Source of the DNA: Pterobdella sp. o SKG-2022
Taxonomy: Eukaryota > Annelida > Clitellata > Hirudinida > Piscicolidae
DNA: 64,000 nt
Direction: 5' to 3'
Assembly (NCBI GenBank): GCA_964035795.1
Contig: OZ038321.1
Location: 26,638,544 to 26,702,543 of the forward strand
Under the pieces are notes generated by a model. The model was not told where the DNA came from and made no database searches. It worked only from the letters and a program-made list of their open reading frames with translations. The position numbers and the translations under genes were made by a program. This document shows positions 49,901 to 58,500 of the stretch, in pieces; position 1 is the stretch's first letter, and the number at the start of each line of letters is the position of its first letter.

Positions 49901-50962
49901 GTCACCTCGTTTGTGTTACTCTCGATATCAAGTCTTTCTAGAATGTTGATGGCTGTTCCGACGATTTCAATGTAACATTTAATTTTGAATCAAATCTATA
50001 TAATTTTTATATAAATTTAAAATAATTTTGGAATAATGAAATTTTTTATCAAAAAGTATTAAAATGGATAAAAAACTGGATCTTACATAGAGCTTTGTTA
50101 TCACACGAAACTTTTCCATTACTGTCGACAACCTCAAAACCTGTACAGATATATTATTTGTCGGTTAACAAAGCTTATATAATGATTAATAAAAATATTT
50201 CCGTTGTTCTATTAAAAAAATTAATTATATGTTTGTTTAATAACTTGTATGCTAATTCTGCAAAGCCTTACCAAGGATTAGCACGATAACCACTGGCAAA
50301 AAACTTGGCAATATTTCAAAAACTGTATAAATTAATCAAAAAATCATATTTTAAAATAATTTTAAACATTTTATATAACAATTTTAATGAAATAAACGTG
50401 GAAAGATCGTTGAAAAAGTTAAAAAGCTAACTCATTATTGTACATAGTCGTTTATTTGAGAATCACGCTTGTTTTATCACAAACACATGTTCTCCGTCAA
50501 CAAATGACTTTTTTGAAACTAAGTTTTCACAAAAATATTTTTTTGTTTCAAAATTTTAGTTTTCACGTGATGAAAATTTACTGATCATATTTTGAACTTA
50601 ATATGCAAAACATCTTGGATGAAAAATATGAGCTCCAATAGTCATTCGAAAGATAATATTCTTATACCATCAAAATATGAGGATAAGAATCATATAGCAA
50701 CGGAAATAAGCTGACAAGATTTAAAGAAAAAAAGATTTTTTTAAATATTTAAGAAAACAAAAATTCATTTTATTGCAACTTTACCCTAGCTTTATGCTTT
50801 TCTGTTTTTCGACTTTAGTCTATTTAGTTACTTGTCCACTTGAAGTGGTGACTTGTGAAACCTATGAATTGCTTAATAAACCAAAAGTTTAAAACCAGCT
50901 AATAATCGACTTACCTAGTATCTTCAGAGCTTACTATTATTGTGTGAAACATGAATGTGCAT
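40992..50962 (-). CDS. FACIT-like collagen alpha chain with N-terminal TSPN domain, 24 exons
   Basis: Start ATG 50962-50960, stop 40994-40992. Exons: 50962-50935, 50322-50272, 50140-50087, 49952-49822, 49436-49119, 47182-47015, 46849-46760, 46432-46379, 46182-46120, 45895-45842, 45471-45439, 45369-45322, 45245-45198, 45134-45042, 44831-44796, 44739-44686, 44519-44412, 44312-44241, 44092-43982, 43895-43854, 43743-43597, 43292-43238, 41473-41372 and 41107-40992. They sum to 2076 nt, 691 aa, with every phase agreeing. The signal peptide ([13 protein letters not shown]) is split over exons 1-2. A thrombospondin N-terminal-like domain follows ([32 protein letters not shown]) and ends in the FACIT-type [15 protein letters not shown] Pro-rich linker leads to Gly-X-Y blocks with several short interruptions, one carrying [12 protein letters not shown]. 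The C-terminus is a basic tail YRRRKNRSL with no fibrillar propeptide. It is probably a secreted fibril-associated matrix protein. Collagen exon sizes of 36, 54 and 108 occur, as is usual. Confidence 0.93.
49583..49700. mobile_element. MITE family A, palindromic copy in a collagen intron
   Basis: Perfect 23-bp inverted arms at 49605-49627 (AAGATACAAAGCTTTTCGTT plus AAC) and 49652-49674. Flanking AAAACAC and GTGTTTT extend the symmetry. It carries the family's AAGCTTTTCGTTAA core and lies between collagen exons 4 and 5. Confidence 0.75.
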
Positions 50963-51021
50963 ATAAAACTTGGATATGCCCGTGAGCCTACTTGTGAGGA
51001 GTGACCGTGCACCTATGGATA

Positions 51022-51034
51022 CTATATATATACA
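51022..51034 (-). promoter_or_regulatory. TATA box of the collagen gene
   Basis: On the minus strand TATATATATAGTATCC lies about 60 nt upstream of the collagen start codon. That leaves room for a transcription start near 50995 and a 5' UTR of roughly 35 nt. Confidence 0.55.
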
Positions 51035-51079
51035 GGAGTGTTCGACTTTTCCAAGTGGATATAGATGTGGAGTGGGAGT

Positions 51080-51352
51080 TCACGCTTGCTATAAAAAACA
51101 AAGTGTGTCTTTAGCTGACCAATAGGATTGAAGCAGATTTGAACCAGATTTTTTAATATGCTATTTCTCGGCTAAAAAAGCATCGTTTTGGTTTGGTTTT
51201 GCTATTTTTTATTAATGTTTTTGAAATAAATGATACCATTTAAATGCTTTTTAAGCAAGAAAAATAGCAACTTAAAAAAATCGTGTCTTTGTCTGCTTCA
51301 ATCCTATTGGTCAGGGCAAAACACACTTTGTTCTCTATTGCGAACGTAAAGT
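51080..51352. mobile_element. MITE family B with about 45-bp terminal inverted repeats
   Basis: The left TIR reads ACGCTTGCTATAAAAAACAA, then AGTGTGTCTTTAGCTGACCA and ATAGGATTGAAGCAGA. The right TIR is its imperfect reverse complement: TCTGCTTCAATCCTATTGGT, then CAGGGCAAAACACACTTTGT and TCTCTATTGCGAACGT. The internal 150 bp is non-coding. The TIRs contain a CCAATAGG (CCAAT-box-like) motif. It is unrelated to family A. It sits immediately upstream of the collagen TATA box and downstream of the Kir stop codon. Confidence 0.88.
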
Positions 51353-51591
51353 TGTAGTAAATTTCTTAGTTATAATCGTAGTTATAGTTAAGGGTTTTTT
51401 TCTAATTTATATTTCTCATTTTTTATTTTAACCTTTTTTCAGCAAGGAATTTGTTTTTAACGCAAATTGTTTATGGCACCTTTTACTTTCTAGTATTATT
51501 ACGAAGGCTTGCTTTTATTTGAAATAAAATTGCCAAATAATTATAGTTTTTGATGTATTTCGATTTTGAATAAACACAACCAAAATAAGTT

Positions 51592-53381
51592 TCAAAATGA
51601 GTTTCGAAGGTTGAGGTTGTCTTTGGAACCTCCATGGCTTCTATGAAATGTTTTGGCATCACACTCGGGCATACAAACCTTTTCAATTGTTTTAATGACA
51701 CTTTTTTCACTACTAAAAAAATATATTATTGAATAGCGTAATATTAATCAAAAGAAAAAAACTTCACTTGACAAGTAGAATGAAAACTGCCATAGTCCAC
51801 TTCATGAACACCATTCTTGTTAATACGACGAGTCAAGGGGGCTGGTTTATGTCCCCATATGATTTCATCTGACGTGTATGAAGTTCTGAACTGAGTCGTC
51901 ATCCCTGTAGATTCAATGGTTCCTTCGACAAAGATGAATAGTTCAAAATTAGTGGTTTCTAATTTCTTTTTCGACAGCTCCCAAAAAGGACTTTCAGGAT
52001 CAATAACGTGGACTACAGTACAAGGCCATAAGAAAAACAAAAAAGTTTCTTTTTTATCGATTAGTGATTGGAGTTCTAATGAGTTGTAACTGAGAGAATC
52101 AAAATCATTCCCATTTTCATTCTGAAAGTTTTTCAACACGTTTAAGGTCTTATAAAACTTCCTCACTCACACCTACCTCTGATTTGTGAATCAGCAGAGC
52201 TCTTACTGAAGTATTTATAATGTGGCATTTTCGCATGTCTGCCATACGAAACATCAACATATATTGGTTATTTTGCACACAAAACACAGCTTTTTTACTG
52301 AAAAGAAGCGTATGATATCGGCTTTTGGGCCTGGATATTTTCGTATAGATGATGCCTGTGATGAAGCACTGGATGAAGACTCCTGTGCACGTTTGCACCA
52401 TCAGAAGAAACAACGCAGAGGTGCATCTTCAAAAATTTATAAAGATATCATGATGTTATTATAACATGTTGAAAACTTTTTTTCCACAAAGCCTCACCCA
52501 GGTTGAATGACCCTATGGCCGTACCCGATGGTGCTCTGTGTCTCAATGCTGAAGAGCAGAGCCGACCAAAAGTCAGTGACGTTGTCCACGCATCCTTCTC
52601 ATCCATTCAGTTGATGTTGGGAAGTTTTTTGACATTTAAATAAATTGAAGGATTAAAGGTGTTAAAATTGAGTTTTAGTAACTTGTTCTTTCAAGGTTTT
52701 CAAAGTTAAAATATCCTAAAAAAACTTACTGAACATTTTGCTTAAAAATTCACTTGAAACTTCGCATTGAAAAACTAAAAATTATTCTCGCTTCAAAATT
52801 AATGATTCATTTCAGTTTAAAAATATTTTTTTTAAAGATTCTATTGATAACTAACCTTGGTTCAAAATAAGAAACCACAACAGAGCAAAAAACAGCCATG
52901 AAACAAGAAAAACCAAAACAAACATCAACGCATGCCAACGCCAAGCCATCTCCACCAGTGTGGTGAACAAATCCGCTAAGTACTTTCGTCTCCGCTTGTA
53001 CACGTGGCAGCTTTTAATGTTGCTTTGTCCATTTTTTTCCATGAACCGGTCATTTTTATGTTTGTTTTTTGGTGGTTTTGTTTTATCGCTAGATGTGTTT
53101 GTATTGTTTTCGAAATCTATTAAAGTTTCACTCTTTTGCACATTTGTTCCTCGTTCAATGTACTTTTGGCAGTTTGAAGCATGGGTTAGATCAAAGAAGT
53201 ATTTACCAGCAGAACAAGTGGTGTTTTTATGAGTTACTTCACTGCTGTCAAAGCTAAATTTATTCAGCCTTTTTTCGATAACTTCATTTTTAAATTTCTT
53301 CTCAGTCCCACTATTTTCAAAAGGATTACTTGCAAAACCACTGAAATGCACATCTTCTACCCTTGATTGCTTTTCTTGCAT
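51592..53381 (-). CDS. Inward-rectifier potassium channel (Kir), 5 exons
   Basis: Exons 53381-52856, 52597-52498, 52426-52177, 52121-51768 and 51678-51592 give 438 aa with matching phases. The N-terminus is an unusual polar extension of about 140 residues. It is followed by the Kir slide-helix signature [20 protein letters not shown] and helix M1. The pore is [19 protein letters not shown], with the family's flanking disulfide cysteines (EGC before, PGC after). M2 and the following loop read [19 protein letters not shown]. The cytoplasmic domain follows with [50 protein letters not shown] and [12 protein letters not shown]. The family sets resting potential and K+ flux as a plasma-membrane tetramer. 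The loop before the first pore cysteine is unusually short. The usual rectification-controller acidic residue is Gln here. Start chosen at MQEKQSR, the first ATG of the open stretch; an upstream exon is possible. Confidence 0.92.
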
Positions 53382-53826
53382 TGTGATATTCACTAAGGCT
53401 TTGCAATTACGAAAGACATAAATGAATGAAGTGATCAATTTGAATGAAATTTTTTAAATAATAAATCAATTTTGAGTGAAGTTTGAGATAGGCCAAAACA
53501 CGCTGATTGTCTTGGTGATAATCACCACACTTTTGATGATTAAGTAGCCATTGTGAAGATTGTAACATTTTGAAGGGTAATTTATCAGAAGTATTCACTT
53601 TTTAACACCAAAAACTTTTTTTTTCGATAATTCAGTTTATGTGTACTTTAGAAAAGTTTCCAAAGTTTTTTTGAAGTTCTTTCTACAAAATCAAATTGTT
53701 GATATTGTAGAAATATTTTCACTTTGGAGTTAAAATCGAAAAATTATTGGGAAAAACACAAAATGTTTCTAAAACATTAAAAATTAATAAATTCGCTTTT
53801 TCTTCAAGAAATAGTTGCTTATGAAA
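53382..53826. other. Spacer upstream of the Kir gene
   Basis: AT-rich; probably holds the Kir promoter and 5' UTR. No clear TATA box or exon. Confidence 0.4.
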
Positions 53827-54760
53827 TCAGATTGAGCCATTAACGTCGAAAAACGTTTTGCCAATAAATCTCATTTTTTTTACATTAACTTTTTTGTGTT
53901 CCATAAGTGTTTCAAAAACCACCAAAATCTTTCCACTTTTCTCGAATCCCATTTCAGCTTTCACCATGTCTTTGATGGCTGTTTTAAAACATTCGTTGGG
54001 ATACAATATAGAAAAAACTGAATTAGCTTATATATTCCAAACCTAAAATGTTTGACTTTGATAGCAAACTGTGAAACACATAGTAAAAATCTTCAAAAAG
54101 TGAAGTTTTTTGATTTATACTTCTATAAGCTTACAAGCACAGACAACTATCACTCTACAAAAACAACGGCTACCGTCACTTTCTGGATCTCATCCGAACT
54201 TTCTAAAAAGAAATGTTTTGGCTGGAAAGATCCACACCTTCTATGTATTTTTCGTAAATCTCTATAAAACATGATATTAAAATAATGATCCGATCTTTAC
54301 TTCATTTATTCCTTAATGGAACAAGAGTTTGAGGACCACTTTTGTAGAGTTGGAAGCAACCATAACAGACTTGCTACTTCTCCACTCAACACCAGTGATG
54401 GTTCTGCTAAAAACTTCTTGTAGGTACCCTCGTTCATTTCTTATAACAAATAATTTGAATAAAAAATGGTGCGTTTTCATTTTCGAAGTTCTTGTTGCAC
54501 CGATTTTCCACTCGAATCGTTCTCTAAGAAGAAGTTTATTGGAGAAAAAACTTTAAATTAAGCACAACATGATGCCCTGGTTTAAGATTCAGTTTTTCAA
54601 CCATTTCAAGCATTATGTTCAAATCATAGACAAAATTTTCATCACGAATTCTGGCGTGGCTTCTACAATATGGTTCAACGTGCAACAAATATCTTGTGAA
54701 CATTCAACCCACAACTTGTAACCTAGCCTTATGGCATATTTTTAATAAATTGTTCGCCAT
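53827..54760 (-). CDS. Unrecognised gene or pseudogene with candidate ultra-short introns
   Basis: Coding-like composition is visible in several blocks but in alternating frames. A start in good context (CACAATGGCG) at 54760 opens MANNLLKICHKA. The next blocks are YLLHVEPYCRSHARIRDEN with LEMVEKLNLKPGHHVVLNLK, then ERFEWKIGATRTSKMKTHHF to VMVASNSTK. Later come SSDEIQKVTVAVVFVE near 54130-54190 and FKTAIKDMVKAEMGFEKSGK with a stop at 53829-53827. The first two joins can be made by GT-AG introns of only 30 nt (54723-54694) and 28 nt (54554-54527), both in phase 2. Joins further on are unresolved. I do not recognise the family. Frameshifting decay of an old gene is the main alternative. Confidence 0.45.
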
Positions 54761-54829
54761 TGTGTTGACCGTGATATGACCCCCTCACCAATGCTGCACT
54801 TTTGCTACACTTCGTTTTGTATGCACGCT

Positions 54830-55270
54830 TTTTGTGCTCAAAAGAAGACTTTGTAGAGCATTTCAACATCTTTTTCCTTTTTTGGCAAACTACAAGAGGC
54901 GCATAATCTGCTCAAACGTGTTTCATGGTTTTGGTGGACAATGTGCTATCTAATCTTTTTGTGCAAACGCTTTTAATAAAGTTTAAAGTATCTTAAATGA
55001 AGCAAAACAGCTAAAAAAATCAAATATTTTTGGAAGAAATGCATTTCGAAGAAAGAGACTTTTGCGAAGTATATAATGTACTCGACAAAAAATATTATCT
55101 ATCTATTTATTAATTAAAAAAAGTTCAAAAATTGCTCAAGTTTCAAACTTGGTCAACTAAAATTTCAGATTGTTAATAACGAGAGATCTTTATCGATAAA
55201 TAAGGGGGAGTTTGTAACTCAAAAATTTATAGCTACATTTGCTTCATTGTTTTTATAATGGTTTTAAATT
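54830..55270. other. Spacer between divergent genes
   Basis: It separates the minus-strand unknown gene (start 54760) from the plus-strand antistasin-like gene (start 55316), so it should carry promoters for both. Only the plus-strand TATA box is evident. Confidence 0.4.
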
Positions 55271-55279
55271 TTTTTATTT

Positions 55280-55288
55280 TATATAAAA
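55280..55288 (+). promoter_or_regulatory. TATA box of the antistasin-like gene
   Basis: TATATAAAA about 28 nt upstream of an expected start near 55308-55312, just before the ATG at 55316. The implied 5' UTR is very short. Confidence 0.5.
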
Positions 55289-55315
55289 GTGTTGCTGAGT
55301 GAAACTCATTGAAAA

Positions 55316-56852
55316 ATGCACCAGTATTATTTTCTGTTTGGTCTTCTCCTCACTTTAGTAAGCCTGGCTTGCTCTCAAAAAAAAGATTTTAGTTTTCGAT
55401 TTACTTCAAAAGTACCAAAGTTGTTGAAAAAATGAAAGCTTTCCATATTTCCATACGTTTAACTTATTTCTAAAAGCATCTAAAATTTTAATCAAAACAG
55501 ATTTCTTGAATCAAAAATATTTTTTGTAACAGAATTATGTTTTAAAGATATTTTACAATTATATTGCTAATGATAATGCAAGCTCATAACGATAAGCTTC
55601 GTGGAATAAACTCATAAAAGTGTTTTTTATTCAAATATTTATGTTTGGCTCGAAGAATTGAAACTATATTGTTATACTTAAACATATGCAGACTGCCCTC
55701 AACTCAACTGCCCTTTTGGTTGCCCGTCAAAACGAAAAATGGTGAATGGGTGTCCTGTTTGTGAATGCAAAGATACATTGATATTTGTTATACGCTACAA
55801 AAATATTCAGCTAAAAATTTGTTTGTTTTTGAAATAATTCCATTCAAAAAAAACAGAACACTGAACCAAAATGTCACTTAGAGTAATACAATTTTTTGTT
55901 GTTTCAATGTAGCTTAAAATAAATTTTATTGAAAAGCTCGTTAGTTTATTTCTTTTTTGAAAATGTTTTTATGTAAGATAAATTTTTTTGTTTCAATTAT
56001 TAAAATATATATTAAAAGTTAAGCCTCTTTGCTTTCCAGGCTGTAAGAAAACAAGGAGTTGTAAAATATTATGTAAACACGGTTGGAAAAGAGATGAAAA
56101 TGGTTGCGAAATAAAATGTGAATGCAACACTAAGGAAAATTTTATTTGCTTTCTTCATTTACTCACCATTTATAATTCATAATTGTTACTACTTTAAATA
56201 TATTGCCAACCAAACTAACTAAAATTTATAATGTTAAAAATCTCTTTTCAGCCGAAGAATCAATATGTACTGTGAGTCAATTTTATCTATCTATCCCCAA
56301 AACATCATTATTTATTTAAATTATTTTTGATATTAGAAAATCATATTTTTGATATTAGAAAATTGAGTGATCATGACATTTTCAACATCTAAAAACACCT
56401 CAAAACACACCCATCGCTTTAACTCTGTTTTGTTGGTAATTGTTCTGTAAGCTGAAAACTTCAACCCTCTGTTGCCAAAAATTGTTTTAGATCAACCAAC
56501 TTATCTCCAAAACTTTACCTAATTAATCTTATTCAAATCGTCTATGGCTCACCTGAACTCATGACTTATGTTCTTATAGAATAGCCAAAAATGATTTGCT
56601 ATTGAAAAAATTGTTCAAAATGTGATCGCTTTTAACTATCCGAGTATTGGCAATCAGTCCACAAAAGAATTCATTTAGTTTTTCATCGATTAAGTCCAAC
56701 CTTCTATGTAAACTTTTCATTATATAGTTTTGCATCTTAGTTTTTTTTGTGTTTTGAACATTCAAATTGGCCATGAACAAAACTATAAAATATAACAAAA
56801 TTCCTTCTGTGAAGCCGGATATTTGTGCAAAAAAGACAAGTGTGGTGGGTGA
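55316..56852 (+). CDS. Small secreted antistasin-like cysteine-rich protein
   Basis: Exon 1 (from 55316) encodes the signal peptide MHQYYFLFGLLLTLVSLACS. Exon 2 (55692 to about 55772) encodes CPFGCPSKRKMVNGCPVCEC. Exon 3 (56040 to about 56135) encodes CKILCKHGWKRDENGCEIKC followed by EC. Both carry the antistasin-type C-x3-C spacing ending in G-C-x-x-C-x-C. Exon 4 (56252-56271) is a short piece with ESICT. A last exon (about 56815-56852) has AGYLCKKDKCGG and a stop. Acceptors all end in AG, but the donors at exons 1-3 have no GT in the frame needed. Antistasin domains are serine-protease inhibitor modules; a secreted inhibitory or defence role is inference. The domain calls are solid; the complete gene model is not. 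Confidence 0.7.
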
Positions 56853-58077
56853 TGTTTCAATGCTTTTCCATTCCTTTGAAACAAGTTCACTAAATAATTT
56901 GAAAAATATCTAAAAAATATTGTTTTTCAAATTAATAATTTTGTAATTTGTTGGGTTTTAAAATGGTTTACTCAGTTGAAAACTTTAATTATACAAAGAA
57001 TGTCAAATTTGTTTCTTAATCTTTTCAAACCCAATAACATTAATTTTACGCCGATTATTTGCAGAGCTACAGATAAATATCAACAAAGATAAGCAAAATA
57101 CACAGAAAAACTCTTCATGAAGACTTCATTAAAAATATTAATTCATTAACTTTTCTGGAATATTCCTTGAAACTCAATAGAATTATTGTTCAAATAAAAT
57201 TCTTTTAAATTCTCAACTTTTCAGAGACATCGTATGTATTTTTCTTCAATATTTTGTAACGAAAAACATCGAATAAGAGGAATTTTTAATACATTTATTG
57301 AGAATCAGAAGCTATAATTTTCGATAAGTTTAGCCTTATCATGAAGCGTTAGCTAACGTTTTATGATAAGGCTAAACTTATCAGTTTAACCTACCAATCT
57401 TATACTATAAGTTTTATTTATTAAAAGCAATTTCACGTTTTCATCTTCTTTGAGAATTTCTGCTTTTCTAGAGTATTATTTTTATTTTATATAGTAAACC
57501 AAATGCTACAAAGAAACTATGGTAACAAGTTCTTTTTTTTAAATGTGGATTTAACGTATGAACCTCGCAGCACATACATTACAAACGGGACAATGTGAAA
57601 AATGGAATCTTAAAAGCAAAATGAATCAGCTTGAAGTCCAGCTGTTGATTCTTGTAGTGTGACGTGTTGTGTTTTTGTATTTTCTTTTCCACTTTCTCCT
57701 ATGGAGCTCACTGTTAAACTTTTATCTTTCGTAATAGCAATTAACTTTTTACAACACCCTTATAACTAATATTTTTTATTCATTGGTTATTTAAAAGTTA
57801 TTTTTTCGCACTATCAATTTTGAAATCATTCTAGTCACGAAATAGATCCTGATTTACTCGTTGAAACACAAGTCAAATTTTTAACAACGTTAGTCGAAAG
57901 CGCTGAGTTTAGAGACAGTTGCATAACTTATTCAGCTAGTTTTGTTTAAGTTAATTTAGTTTTTTAAAATTTTCTGTACATTTAAAACTTTTCAAATCAA
58001 TTTCTTTGATTAGTGTAGCAAAGTTTAACAAAATAAAGTCTTGTAAAAAAAAAAAGATTTGAAGGCATTCTATATAA
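56853..58077. other. AT-rich spacer with a perfect palindrome
   Basis: No supported gene. Apart from the inverted repeat at 57323-57382 it holds only short open frames. One stretch near 57575-57660 reads QTGQCEKWNLKSKMNQLEVQ in one frame but lacks usable splice sites. Confidence 0.45.
57323..57382. repeat. Perfect 20-bp inverted repeat
   Basis: Arms GATAAGTTTAGCCTTATCAT (57323-57342) and its exact reverse complement (57363-57382), separated by 20 bp containing GTTAGCTAAC. The arm resembles the central part of MITE family A (GATAATGTAAGC-like), so it may be a relative that has lost its outer arms. Confidence 0.8.
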
Positions 58078-58197
58078 TGAGGGAAACAAATACAAAGTTT
58101 GTCTTAAGGGAAGCTTTGTAAGTTAAATTAATAAATAGTTTGTGTTTGTTTCTTTCGTCATTTGATTTAGGCTGTTTGACGTCATCGAAGACATTCA
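58078..58197. mobile_element. MITE family A, copy near RMND1
   Basis: Contains GGAAACAAATACAAAGTTTG, AAGCTTTGTAAGTTAAATTA, ATAAATAGTTTGTGTTTGTT and the right end TTTGATTTAGGCTGTTTGAC with GTCATCGA. That right end is the reverse complement of the left end of the 35.4-kb copy, with a few mismatches. Confidence 0.7.
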
Positions 58198-58500
58198 ATG
58201 AAATACAGTGCAAGAATAAAAGTGTTTTTTTCAAGTTATAAGTTGATTAAAACTTTCAAGTTCGAGTATGAAACAAGATATCTAAATTGAATTTTAGTTT
58301 CCCGTGGTTAATTCTCAATTTAAAAAAAAACAGCTTAAATTCTCTTTTAAACAATTAAATATTAAAGTTTAAAGGCCGGAATTCTCTTTTAGTTCTTTGG
58401 GACAGCATGCGTAAAATGATGAAATTATAATAAGGAAAAGTTTTCAAGTTAAAGAAAACAATACTCATATTTCTATAAAAAAGCATTTTTCAAAACAAGC

